Below, in pieces: positions 1-7,814 of a DNA stretch of 64,000 nucleotides. The stretch's first letter is position 1; each line of letters begins with the position of its first letter. Made by a program: the position numbers and the translations under genes. This DNA comes from CADCTM01 sp049671305 (GTDB lineage Bacteria > Cyanobacteriota > Cyanobacteriia > Cyanobacteriales > Coleofasciculaceae): the NCBI GenBank assembly GCA_049671305.1, contig JBATUR010000017.1, forward strand, positions 62,001 through 126,000. The letters are read 5' to 3'. Under the pieces are notes generated by a model. That model was given only the letters and a program-made list of their open reading frames with translations. It did not search any database and was not told the origin of the DNA.

Positions 1-937
1 AATAGTTAGTTAAAACTAAACCATCTTCCATTGCCTGACAACCGCCCTGTCCTAAGTCTGGACAAGTGGCATGAGCTGAATCGCCCAAAAGTGCCACACG
101 ACCCCGCACAAAGCGCTCAATAGGTCCCACGTCATGGATTTCCGGACGGGCAACGCTATCGAGATCAATGCGCTCAATTAGTAGTTGCACGGGTTTCGCC
201 CAACCTTGAAAGTGCTCTTTTAGTTCGGTTTTGTAGTTTTCCGGGTTGGCAGGAGTGCCTTTGGGCAATGGTACATCAAAAAAGTAGTAAAAGCGATCGC
301 CTGCTACTGGCATCATGGAAGCTCTTTTGTGGTCGCCGACATATATCGCCCAGGTATCTTTGGGCGCGAGGTCTTCATCTGCTGGCACTAACCCATTCCA
401 GTTAATATATCCGGCATACTTGGGTTGAATTTCTGTCCCCACTACATAAGTCCGCAACAATGAACGTACTCCGTCTGCGGCAACTAACACATCACCTTTT
501 GCCTGATGACCGTTTTCAAATTTTGCTGTGACGCCTGTTTCGTCTTCTACCACGCCAATGCACTTATGGTCAAGTTTGACTTCGCCTGGAAATGCCTCTT
601 GCAACATCGTCTGTAAGTCCCGACGGGCAACGGGATAAGGACACTGACCAACTTCGTGTATTAAGGGCATTAAATCAATGTCGTTGATTAGTTCTCCGCT
701 TTTGGTGCGGTACTCCATACGCTCCATGATGCCGCCAATTTTTGCCATTTTTTCGCCCAAACCAAGGCGATTTAGCACTTTGACGCCGTTTGACCACAGC
801 GAAATGCCCGCACCAACAGGAAGTAGATCTTTGACGCGATCGTAAATTTCTACTTCATATCCCGCTTGTGTCAAGGCAATAGCCGCCGTTAGTCCACCAA
901 TTCCGGCTCCAATAACTATAATTTTTAGCTTGTTCAT
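1..937 (-). CDS. hpxO: FAD-dependent urate hydroxylase HpxO (partial, C-terminus off window)
   Basis: Flavoprotein monooxygenase expected to oxidise urate to 5-hydroxyisourate with NAD(P)H and O2, the entry step of ureide catabolism. About 312 N-terminal residues are in the window, read from ATG 937-935. Visible are the FAD dinucleotide fold VIGAGIGGLTAAIAL at residue ~8, the AADG segment, YAGYINWNGL, FYYFFDVPLPKG and the second FAD motif RVALLGDSAHATCPDLGQGG. The order and wording of these motifs follow the Klebsiella HpxO pattern rather than salicylate hydroxylases. Puue, an allantoate amidohydrolase and a GntR regulator follow within 5 kb, supporting urate as substrate. An NtcA-type box lies 139 bp upstream of the start. 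Function is assigned by remembered family similarity. Confidence 0.88.
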   Translation of the reverse strand, partial: MNKLKIIVIGAGIGGLTAAIALTQAGYEVEIYDRVKDLLPVGAGISLWSNGVKVLNRLGLGEKMAKIGGIMERMEYRTKSGELINDIDLMPLIHEVGQCPYPVARRDLQTMLQEAFPGEVKLDHKCIGVVEDETGVTAKFENGHQAKGDVLVAADGVRSLLRTYVVGTEIQPKYAGYINWNGLVPADEDLAPKDTWAIYVGDHKRASMMPVAGDRFYYFFDVPLPKGTPANPENYKTELKEHFQGWAKPVQLLIERIDLDSVARPEIHDVGPIERFVRGRVALLGDSAHATCPDLGQGGCQAMEDGLVLTNY

Positions 938-1075
938 TTGAGCTTTTGAGTAATTTAGATTTCAGTAATTTAAGTCAATTAAAGTTGCTAAAATTATGTT
1001 ATAATGCGCTGTTTTTAATTTCTATAATTAAGTTATGACTCAACTTTATACATACCCTGGTAAACTAAAAGTTTT

Positions 1076-1091
1076 TGTATTCATTTTTACA
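1076..1091 (-). promoter_or_regulatory. NtcA-type box upstream of hpxO
   Basis: The sequence reads TGTA-N8-TACA, the full extended NtcA consensus (GTA at 1077-1079, TAC at 1088-1090). On the minus strand a -10-like TATGTA (1054-1049) is centred about 32 nt downstream of the box centre. That is close to the arrangement of NtcA class II promoters. It points towards hpxO (start 937). NtcA control is inference. Confidence 0.45.
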
Positions 1092-1171
1092 CTAAAAACT
1101 AACTTCATTATTAGTATTAAGGCAGATAAAAAAATGCTCATACCTGCCTTTATCAACTGCTCGATTAAGCT

Positions 1172-1579
1172 TTAAGCCTTTACTAAATTTGCTTTATAAG
1201 CTGCCCAACCCCCATAGTTAGAAATATCTTCCCATTGGTATTTTTCGACTAATTCACGGGGATACAAAAAAGCTGTTAAAGTTTTTCCGTCTTCAGTCAC
1301 CACATCATGAGGATACATATGGGGTGGTTCGCTGGCGGCAAGGTCGGCAAATTCTGATAAAGTTAGTTCATACTCTTCGCCAGGAATCGCCATTCCACCT
1401 TCAGCTACTTGGTAAATCGCGGGATGCCAACCTTTTTCGGCGGCGTGTAGGCGATACAGTGGGCGCGTTTTGACTTCTCTGATAAATTTGGCATTTCCTA
1501 AGTTGCCGTGGTCAGGTTGCCCTCGCAGGGCAGAGCCACAGATGAAAATTCGTTTGGTTGCGATCGCTTCTTGACTCAT
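1172..1579 (-). CDS. gamma-glutamylcyclotransferase-like / AtzF C-terminal-like protein
   Basis: A 135-residue single-domain protein of the gamma-glutamylcyclotransferase (AIG2-like) fold, closest in character to the C-terminal domain of allophanate hydrolase. The early segment RIFICGSALRGQPDHGNL holds the family's substrate-loop pattern, followed by YRLHAAEKGWHPAIYQ and the IPGEEYEL segment typical of the fold. I start at ATG 1579-1577 (MSQEAIATK). A longer reading to 1627 would run through the regulatory palindrome at 1612-1626 and is unlikely. It sits between hpxO and the allantoate amidohydrolase-like gene. A role in ureide breakdown is inferred from neighbours; no amidase domain is fused to it here. 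Confidence 0.65.
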   Translation of the reverse strand: MSQEAIATKRIFICGSALRGQPDHGNLGNAKFIREVKTRPLYRLHAAEKGWHPAIYQVAEGGMAIPGEEYELTLSEFADLAASEPPHMYPHDVVTEDGKTLTAFLYPRELVEKYQWEDISNYGGWAAYKANLVKA

Positions 1580-1611
1580 ATTTTGATCGTAGCACCCATA
1601 ATAATGTATAC

Positions 1612-1626
1612 CATATACTGTATACA
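1612..1626. promoter_or_regulatory. copy 1 of the TGTATACTGTATACA palindrome (two mismatches)
   Basis: Reads CATATACTGTATACA, 13 of 15 matching the perfect palindrome at 1707-1721. It lies 33 bp upstream of the start chosen for the small cyclotransferase-like gene (minus strand), an operator-like position. Confidence 0.5.
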
Positions 1627-1706
1627 TTATTGACTCTAGATAATCAAGTCGAATTTATTTAATCAGGTATTTAGTATCATGATACACAGAAATACCTAGA
1701 CACTTA

Positions 1707-1721
1707 TGTATACTGTATACA
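1707..1721. promoter_or_regulatory. copy 2, perfect TGTATACTGTATACA palindrome
   Basis: Seven-base arms TGTATAC and GTATACA around a central T, a perfect dyad of the kind read by GntR/FadR-type dimers. It lies 72 bp upstream of the amidohydrolase start at 1794, between divergent genes. Near-identical copies occur at 35524-35538 and 35770-35784. Confidence 0.65.
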
Positions 1722-1793
1722 AATATTTAAAGACTTATCATAATATAATACAGCAGATCAGGGTCTACAACTACTACAAACAAAGGCAGTGGC

Positions 1794-3038
1794 ATGAAAG
1801 TTATTTCTAAGCTAGCAGTAAATGGCGATCGCCTCAACGAAAACATTAGTCGGCTGGCAAAAATCGGCAAACAAGCTGATGGCAGTATCTGCCGCCTCGC
1901 ATTTACACCAGAAGACTTGCAAGCGCGATATCTTGTCCAGCAGTGGATGATTGATGCTGGGATGACCGTCAGAACCGATGCTGCAGGCAATATGATTGGT
2001 ACTTACGCGGGCATCAAGCAAGCGCCAGCACTCTCCACCGGTTCGCACATTGATACAGTACCATCAGGCGGCTGTTTTGATGGCGTCTTAGGAGTTTTGG
2101 CAGGTATTGAAGTGGTGCGAACACTGCGCGAAAATAATTTGCAACTCAATCATCCCATACAAGTAATTGTCTTTAGCGATGAAGAAAGTACGATGATTGG
2201 TTGTCAGGCAATAGCTGGAACCGTTTTACAGCAATCACCAGAGCGTTATCAACCGAAAGTCGGCTATTCTATTCAAACTTGCTTAGAAATGGTAGGAGGT
2301 AACTGGGACGAATTAGCAACCGCCAAACGCGATCGCTCCAACATCGCCGCTTTTGTAGAACTTCATGTCGAACAAGGTGCAGTTTTAGAAAATACTAGCA
2401 AAGATATTGGCGTAGTCTTAGGAGTGGTTGGAATGCGACGCAAGCTAATCACCATTACAGGACAAGCAAATCACGCAGGCACAACCCCGATGTCAATGCG
2501 TCAAGATGCCCTAGTTGCCGCCGCTCAAGTCGTGCTAGCGGTACGAGATATCGCCTTACGGATGCCGAGTCAGCCCGTTGCCACCGTTGGCTATTTGGAG
2601 GTTTCACCTAATGCCGTTAACATTATTCCTGGCAAAGTTGAACTATCAGTAGATATACGCGATTTGTCTCAAGGTTGTTTAGATGAAATGGTGGAGCAGT
2701 TGAATCAGGAATTACAGGCAATTGCCGCTGATACTAACACGCAAATTGCACTAGCTCCTCAGCTTTGCGTTGAGCCAACCTTGGCAGCTCAAAAAGTGCA
2801 AACGACCATCGAATCAGTTTGTGAGCAACTAGGATTAAGTTACTGCCAGCTTCCGAGTCGCGCTGGACATGATGCGTTGGAAATGGGACGAATTACCGAT
2901 ATGGGCATGATTTTTGTTCCCAGTCAGGCTGGAGTTAGCCATTCAGAATCTGAGTATACTTCACCTCAACAATGTACTGAGGGCGTCAATGTTTTGCTCC
3001 AGACTTTGCTGGAGTTGGATCAGTTGTATGCGGTTTAA
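1794..3038 (+). CDS. allantoate amidohydrolase-like M20 family zinc amidase
   Basis: A 414-residue hydantoinase/carbamoylase-type M20 metallohydrolase, the family of AllC allantoate amidohydrolase, ureidoglycolate amidohydrolase and N-carbamoyl amino acid hydrolases. Metal-site residues are visible: H85 in GSHIDTVPSGGCFDG, D96, the E130-E131 pair in FSDEEST, H191 in ELHVEQG and H383 in GVSHSESEYTS. The dimerisation domain lies between about 215 and 330 (ITGQANHAGTTPMSMR). Length fits the family. It is flanked by purine genes and has the perfect palindrome 72 bp upstream, so allantoate (or ureidoglycolate) is the likely substrate. Sequence alone does not separate these from carbamoylases, so I leave the symbol empty. 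Confidence 0.8.
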   Translation: MKVISKLAVNGDRLNENISRLAKIGKQADGSICRLAFTPEDLQARYLVQQWMIDAGMTVRTDAAGNMIGTYAGIKQAPALSTGSHIDTVPSGGCFDGVLGVLAGIEVVRTLRENNLQLNHPIQVIVFSDEESTMIGCQAIAGTVLQQSPERYQPKVGYSIQTCLEMVGGNWDELATAKRDRSNIAAFVELHVEQGAVLENTSKDIGVVLGVVGMRRKLITITGQANHAGTTPMSMRQDALVAAAQVVLAVRDIALRMPSQPVATVGYLEVSPNAVNIIPGKVELSVDIRDLSQGCLDEMVEQLNQELQAIAADTNTQIALAPQLCVEPTLAAQKVQTTIESVCEQLGLSYCQLPSRAGHDALEMGRITDMGMIFVPSQAGVSHSESEYTSPQQCTEGVNVLLQTLLELDQLYAV

Positions 3039-3302
3039 GTTTTGAGGAATATATTCAATTTCCTAAATTTGTCGATGTCGCGGCAAAATAGCAGCTTGTC
3101 GCACTAAATATGGTATGGCAAGACCTGTATGAAGATGACGGGGATACAGCCAAAATCAAGTTGAAGTAAGCAAGATTGCTACACAAACGGTTGCTTTAGT
3201 TACAATTATTTATATGAAAGGAATTCCTGATCATCTTTAACGAGTTGTACAGCCAAATTGGCAGCCACTTGTTACTTACTTTATTTACTCCAAACAACAG
3301 TC

Positions 3303-3710
3303 ATGACAACATCTAAAAATGAATTTGAAATTAGCAAAACTGAAGAAGAGTGGAAAAAAGAGTTGACACCCGAACAGTTCCAAGTTTTGCGTAAACATGG
3401 TACAGAACGCGCTCACACTAGTCCACTTGATAAACAATATGAGCCGGGGACTTATGTTTGTGCAGGATGTGGTCAACCGTTGTTTACATCAGAAACCAAA
3501 TTTAATAGTCGCACGGGGTGGCCCAGTTTTTTTGACCCGCTTGAAAATGCCGTTGGTATTACTGTAGATAAGTCATTGTTTATGACTAGAACTGAGGTGC
3601 ATTGTCAGCGCTGTGGCGGTCATTTGGGTCATGTATTTAATGATGGTCCAGCACCAACTGGCAAACGCTATTGCATGAATGGTGTTTCGCTAGAGTTTAA
3701 GGAAGACTAA
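3303..3710 (+). CDS. msrB: peptide-methionine (R)-S-oxide reductase MsrB
   Basis: Repairs methionine-R-sulfoxide in proteins. The 135-residue product has the zinc-binding pairs C53/C56 (CAGC) and C101/C104 (CQRC), the GWPSF motif, GGHLGHVFNDGP and the catalytic C124 in RYCMNGVSLEF. I start at ATG 3303 (MTTSKNEFE). An in-frame start at 3258 would add 15 hydrophobic residues not usual in this family. It is a general repair enzyme lying inside the purine cluster with no evident metabolic link. It is convergent with puuE, with a bidirectional terminator between them. Confidence 0.93.
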   Translation: MTTSKNEFEISKTEEEWKKELTPEQFQVLRKHGTERAHTSPLDKQYEPGTYVCAGCGQPLFTSETKFNSRTGWPSFFDPLENAVGITVDKSLFMTRTEVHCQRCGGHLGHVFNDGPAPTGKRYCMNGVSLEFKED

Positions 3711-3722
3711 TATTAAAGATTT

Positions 3723-3759
3723 AGAGTCCTGACTACTCTAAAGAAATCAGGACTCTTTT
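3723..3759. terminator. bidirectional intrinsic terminator between msrB and puuE
   Basis: Perfect 10-bp stem AGAGTCCTGA (3723-3732) / TCAGGACTCT (3747-3756), 14-nt loop, followed by TTTT. It lies between the convergent stops of msrB (3710) and puuE (3764). Confidence 0.85.
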
Positions 3760-3763
3760 GATT

Positions 3764-4675
3764 TTAAGTTTGAGGTTGATGATGTTTGTGCCAATGTTTA
3801 GCAATATCAATGCGGCGGCATAACCAAACTTTTTCATGTTGCTGAATATAGTCAAGAAAACGTGCCAAAGCAGCGGCTCTTCCTGGTCTACCTACTAAGC
3901 GACAATGTAAGCCAATACTCATCATTTTTGGGGCAGTTTCTCCTTCAGCATAAAGCAGATCAAAGGCATCTTTTAAATAAGCAAAGAATTGATCTCCGCA
4001 GTTAAAACCTTGAGCAGTAGCAAAGCGCATATCGTTGTTATCAAGGGTGTAGGGAATTACTAAATGTGGTTTGTTGTAGTCATAATCCCAGTAGGGTAAA
4101 TCATCGCTATAACTATCAGAATCGTAGAGAAAACCGCCTTCTTCTACAATAAGCTGACGTGAGTGCTGACTGGTGCGCCCAATGTAACAACCAAGGGGGC
4201 GACTGCCAGTAACTTTTGTATGAATTGCGATCGCTTTCTGCAAATGTTCTTGTTCGGCTGAAGCAGAAAAGTATTTATAATCTATCCAACGATAACCATG
4301 AGTTGCTATTTCCCAGTCTGCCTCTAACATAGCTGCAACTGCCTCTGGATTGCGTTCTAATGCCATTGCTACACCATAAATGGTCACGGGAATATGACGT
4401 TGGGTAAACATTCGATATAAGCGCCAAAAACCTGCTCGACTGCCATATTCATAACAGGATTCCATATTCATGTGTCGCAGTCCATGCAGTGGTATTGCGC
4501 CGACAATTTCTGACAAAAATGTTTCAGAAGTTTGATCTCCATGTAGAATACAAGTCTCACCACCTTCTTCGTAGTTAATCACAAACTGTACAGCAATTTT
4601 TGCCTGCTGATGCCAGTTTGGGTTGGGGGGAGTTTGTCCATAACCAATCATGTTTCGTGGATAGGGCGTCACCAT
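3764..4675 (-). CDS. puuE: allantoinase PuuE (polysaccharide-deacetylase fold)
   Basis: Metal-independent allantoinase that hydrolyses allantoin to allantoate, unrelated to the amidohydrolase-type AllB. The 303 residues match the PuuE pattern nearly throughout: YPRNMIGYG at the N-terminus, NYEEGGE, LHGDQTSE, ESCYEYGSRAGFWRL, ATHGYRWIDY, EEGGFLYDSDSYSDDLPYW and SIGLHCRLVGRPGRAAAL. The start at 4675 (MVTPYPRN) fits the family. The gene ends at the shared terminator. It is transcribed leftwards from the 350-bp region it shares with the divergent gntR regulator, an arrangement typical of a regulator and its target. Confidence 0.93.
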   Translation of the reverse strand: MVTPYPRNMIGYGQTPPNPNWHQQAKIAVQFVINYEEGGETCILHGDQTSETFLSEIVGAIPLHGLRHMNMESCYEYGSRAGFWRLYRMFTQRHIPVTIYGVAMALERNPEAVAAMLEADWEIATHGYRWIDYKYFSASAEQEHLQKAIAIHTKVTGSRPLGCYIGRTSQHSRQLIVEEGGFLYDSDSYSDDLPYWDYDYNKPHLVIPYTLDNNDMRFATAQGFNCGDQFFAYLKDAFDLLYAEGETAPKMMSIGLHCRLVGRPGRAAALARFLDYIQQHEKVWLCRRIDIAKHWHKHHQPQT

Positions 4676-4948
4676 GAAATTTTTCCTTGATACCTTTTTT
4701 TTAATTACTAAAGCTGCTTACTTAGTTAATCACTTCTAGCAAAATCTAGCACGATAAAAATAAGTTTTAATCTAAATAATGGATAATTCAATATTTTTAT
4801 GAAAAATGTTCCGCCAAGGCACAACATCATTGCAAGAATACTCGTTAATTTATAAGGTTGCTTTGACTCAAGATGTGATTGTTGTAACTTACTTATAAAT
4901 GCAAAATCGCTCAAGTATGTTGTAACGCTCTCTAATTAATTTATATTC

Positions 4949-4964
4949 TGTACTTATATATACA
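4949..4964 (+). promoter_or_regulatory. NtcA-type box upstream of the GntR regulator
   Basis: Reads TGTA-N8-TACA inside a larger dyad, TTCTGTA (4946-4952) / TACAGAA (4961-4967). A -10-like TATTAT lies at 4982-4987 and the start codon at 5026. The box-to--10 distance (about 28 nt centre to centre) is slightly short of the canonical NtcA spacing. Confidence 0.45.
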
Positions 4965-5025
4965 GAAATTAAAATTTAAGCTATTATGGATAACAAAAAA
5001 GCGATTAATTTAAGGAGCTTGAAAC

Positions 5026-5715
5026 TTGGTCTTATCAACAAAAACGGTCAGCAGAAGTAAATCATTGCACGAACAAACTTATAAAGCTCTCCGGGAAAGT
5101 ATTTTAAACGGAGATCTAGCTGCAGGCGATCGCTTAATTGAGACACAAATTGCTGAACAATTGCAAGTAAGTCGTACCCCTATCCGTGAGGCGATCCGGC
5201 AACTGCAACGAGAAGATTTAATTACTGCTGACGAGTTGGGGTGGTTACGAGTTACCAGCGTTTCTCCAACCGAGGCAATGCATCTTTATGATTGTCGCAT
5301 AGTATTAGAAACACTTGCTGTAACTAGTGCTTGTCAAAATGCAACTGATTCTCAGCTCAAAAAACTAAAGTCTTTGGTAGCACAAGTAGAAAAGCTATTT
5401 AAGCAGCAAGATAACCCTAGTAGCTCTCAACTTTTAGAGTTAGACTATCAATTTCATCGCACAATTGCCCAATATTCTGGTAATAATTATTTGGTTTTTC
5501 TCTTAGACCAAATATTTGCTAAAATGGCATTGTTACGGGTGCAAACAATGCACCACAACCCTAGAGTATTGGAGATTCGCACAGAACATCAGCTACTTAT
5601 GGAAGCGATCACTTCACGCAATATTGAAGTGGCAACTCAAGCAATTCAAGGTCATTTGATGGCTAGTAAATTCAGAGTTGTTCAAGAGTTAGAAAATATT
5701 CAGCAACAAGAATGA
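5026..5715 (+). CDS. GntR/FCD-family transcriptional regulator, likely purine/ureide regulator
   Basis: A 229-residue one-component regulator. The N-terminal winged helix-turn-helix covers residues ~12-75 (EQTYKALRESILNGDLAAGDRL and VSRTPIREAIRQLQREDLI, canonical GntR). The C-terminal FCD ligand domain covers ~85-215. Metal-ligand-type residues are visible in LDYQFHRTIA, EHQLLMEAI and GHLMAS. The start is TTG at 5026, supported by AAGGAG at 5012-5017 eight bases upstream; there is no better ATG. It is divergent from puuE and last in the purine cluster. I infer that it reads the TGTATACTGTATACA palindromes and senses a pathway intermediate. Confidence 0.85.
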   Translation: MVLSTKTVSRSKSLHEQTYKALRESILNGDLAAGDRLIETQIAEQLQVSRTPIREAIRQLQREDLITADELGWLRVTSVSPTEAMHLYDCRIVLETLAVTSACQNATDSQLKKLKSLVAQVEKLFKQQDNPSSSQLLELDYQFHRTIAQYSGNNYLVFLLDQIFAKMALLRVQTMHHNPRVLEIRTEHQLLMEAITSRNIEVATQAIQGHLMASKFRVVQELENIQQQE

Positions 5716-5934
5716 AATTACAGTTTTTTCAGGAATTAATCATTATCCACATACTGCACTTAAACTTGTCTCTGTTTATGTCTTAAGAACACTATTTTGG
5801 TTTTCTGCTGCAAAGTAATTGACTGAATGCTACCTCTTGGCAACACCAATGCTCCTTACTTTAAAAAGAGCAATACTTAGGCGGAATAAAATATTGATAT
5901 ATTCAACTAGTCCATCTCATTCTCAGAATTTTCT

Positions 5935-6855
5935 ATGCGACCACAGGAGAAAATATTTTTAGTAGCACTCTTTCTGGCTATATTATTTGTATATCCTATC
6001 TTAAAAAATAGTTTAGGTGTAGAAAAAAGAGAAAATTTAACCTCAATTAATCGCATCAATCAAAAAAACCCCAAATGTCCAATTATTAAAAATATTGAGT
6101 TGGTTGCTACCGATAATAAAGGTGCAGAAACTGAACCTGGCATAAATTATGTGTTGATTTTTGACCCCAAATCAAAAGACTTAGATTTTAAAGTAAATTT
6201 AGGTGTAAGCCATCCTCTTTATGCCAAAGATGAGCAAGGTAAATATAAAAAAGAATATCAACCCAAATCATTTCAAGAACTGATCTCAGATGAAAATTCA
6301 AAGCTCGATGGTAGATCACCAATAGCTGCTATTAATGGAGATTATCTTAATGCCAAAAATCAACCTCAAGGCTTAAACTTCTCTCAAGGCGTCGAATATT
6401 CAGGTGAATTTAAATCTAAAAGGTCTTCTTTTGGAATTTCTGGAGGAGAAGCCGAAAAACGTAGAGCCACAATTCAAATTGGTAAAAGAAAACAAGAAGT
6501 TCTTAATTACAACGTAGTCGGAGGAAATGGCAGATTTTATAGAGATGGAAAATTCAAAAATATTTGTCCAGACTTAGGAGATTATATTTGCTCTGAACGC
6601 AGTCGCTCTTTGGCAGCAATTACCACCAAAGGATATGTGATTTTTTTGGTCAACAATGCTCAGTCAGAAAAAGCTCTTTATCCATCAATGTTTGATAATG
6701 TTCTTAATGGCATTGCTAACAATTATTGTTTAGGTAAAATACAAGAAGGAATCTTGTTTGATAATGGCTTCTCCACGGGTTTTTATTATGACAATAAATT
6801 ATATGTGGACAATACTCGTCCTATTGGTTCAGTTTTCTTAATTTACAAAAAGTAA
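5935..6855 (+). CDS. phosphodiester glycosidase-like (NAGPA/DUF2233) exported protein
   Basis: A 306-residue protein with an N-terminal hydrophobic anchor (residues ~8-27, FLVALFLAILFVYPILK). The body resembles cyanobacterial phosphodiester glycosidase/DUF2233 proteins: AAINGDYLNAKNQPQGL, the RSRSLAAITTKGYVIFLV strand pair and LFDNGFSTGFYYDNKLY near the C-terminus. These correspond to the conserved NGD and DGG/ST-like elements of the fold. The product is probably membrane-anchored and periplasmic. Substrate is unknown. It stands alone, with no operon partner, and the DNA is noticeably AT-rich and Lys/Asn-rich compared with its neighbours. Confidence 0.6.
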   Translation: MRPQEKIFLVALFLAILFVYPILKNSLGVEKRENLTSINRINQKNPKCPIIKNIELVATDNKGAETEPGINYVLIFDPKSKDLDFKVNLGVSHPLYAKDEQGKYKKEYQPKSFQELISDENSKLDGRSPIAAINGDYLNAKNQPQGLNFSQGVEYSGEFKSKRSSFGISGGEAEKRRATIQIGKRKQEVLNYNVVGGNGRFYRDGKFKNICPDLGDYICSERSRSLAAITTKGYVIFLVNNAQSEKALYPSMFDNVLNGIANNYCLGKIQEGILFDNGFSTGFYYDNKLYVDNTRPIGSVFLIYKK

Positions 6856-7031
6856 AGTAAATAGCTTTTGATGGGCAATTTAGGTATGATATTTAATCAG
6901 ACACAGGCACAGATGTCTAAAGTCTATTATGATATTTTTAGGATTAAATTACTAATAAGCTGGTTGGAGACTATATCTCCATAAATGCTCATTTTTTGCC
7001 AAAAAGTTTAGTTGCCTATCAAATTAAATAT

Positions 7032-7400
7032 ATGGATGTAGAAGAACTACTTTTGCGTTACGCCGCAGGAGAACGGGACTTTAGCGGTGCCAAGTTGACT
7101 AAAGCCAAACTAGTAGGCGTCAAGCTGATAGGAGTTAACTTTTGGGGAGCAGACTTAAGTGGTGCAAATTTAGCCAGAGCCAAACTTTGGGGTTCTAACT
7201 TTAGTGGCGCTAACTTAACTAGAGCCAACTTAACTCGTGCTAATCTAAGCGGAGCAAGATTGAATGAAGCTAATTTAAGACAGGCTAAACTGAATGCAAG
7301 TAAGCTTTTTGGAGCTTCCTTAAGTGGAGCTTATTACGATGAAAGTACCCGTTTCTCCAGAGGTTTTGATCCAAAAAGTAGCAATATGCGAAAGGTCTAA
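7032..7400 (+). CDS. pentapeptide-repeat protein
   Basis: A 122-residue protein. Residues ~14-105 consist of about 17 tandem pentapeptides of the A(D/N)Lxx type (GADLSGANLARAKLWGSNF and so on), predicted to form a right-handed quadrilateral beta-helix. The ATG at 7032 (MDVEELLLRYAAGERDFSG) is the usual cyanobacterial beginning for this class. A TTG at 6996 would add 12 residues without a Shine-Dalgarno. No signal peptide, so it is cytosolic. Function is unknown; such proteins are common in cyanobacteria. Confidence 0.88.
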   Translation: MDVEELLLRYAAGERDFSGAKLTKAKLVGVKLIGVNFWGADLSGANLARAKLWGSNFSGANLTRANLTRANLSGARLNEANLRQAKLNASKLFGASLSGAYYDESTRFSRGFDPKSSNMRKV

Positions 7401-7412
7401 AACTAGCATTTT

Positions 7413-7526
7413 ATGAAATTTGTCAAGTCTGGTAATGCTGATTTTGATGAGTGTCAACTTTATCTCAAGCCGAGTCTTGCTGATAATTTCTACTCAATGC
7501 CGCAGCCAGAGCAGCCTAGAGGTTAA
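7413..7526 (+). CDS. possible 37-residue protein
   Basis: ATG at 7413, stop TAA 7524-7526, beginning 12 bp after the pentapeptide gene stop. The 37-residue product (MKFVKSGNADFDECQLYLKP...) contains no recognisable domain and there is no clear Shine-Dalgarno. It may be a small protein co-transcribed with the pentapeptide gene, or chance. Confidence 0.25.
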   Translation: MKFVKSGNADFDECQLYLKPSLADNFYSMPQPEQPRG

Positions 7527-7561
7527 ACAAACCAAGCTAGACGGGGAGATAAATTAGTCCA

Positions 7562-7772
7562 CGCTGTGAGACTTTCTAGACGCCACACAGCGATAATTTG
7601 ACACCAAGAGGCTGAGTCTGATCTCCTCGAAGTCAGACAGTGGCTACTCAAGCAAACTTGATTTTACTCACCAAATAATCGCTATTCACAAATTCTTCAC
7701 TATTACTGATTATGCTGTGAATATGAGTGTAGAAACACGCCCTCTTAACTGCCTCAAGAGGGCATTTTTTTT
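7562..7772 (+). ncRNA. candidate small structured RNA ending at an intrinsic terminator
   Basis: A gene-free stretch with two local hairpins followed by a strong terminator. The hairpins are CGCTGTG (7562-7568)/CACAGCG (7586-7592) and GTCTGA/TCAGAC around 7617-7638; the terminator is at 7739-7772. The terminator is about 340 bp beyond the nearest upstream stop, further than expected for a plain 3' UTR. No match to a known RNA family is claimed. Confidence 0.25.
7739..7772 (+). terminator. intrinsic terminator
   Basis: Perfect 8-bp stem GCCCTCTT (7739-7746)/AAGAGGGC (7756-7763) with a 9-nt loop and a run of eight T from 7765. The T-run orientation makes it a plus-strand terminator. Confidence 0.85.
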
Positions 7773-7814
7773 TCCTAATGATTTCAAGTTTTCTTAGCAA
7801 TATCTAATCTTTAA

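Noticed and set aside
1707..1721. TGTATACTGTATACA as an NtcA site
   Set aside because: GTA and TAC are separated by 7 bases here; NtcA needs 8. The perfect symmetry about one base also fits a GntR-type dyad better.
4726..4914. A 62-codon minus-strand frame between puuE and gntR
   Set aside because: Low-complexity, overlaps the regulatory region, no Shine-Dalgarno and no family features.
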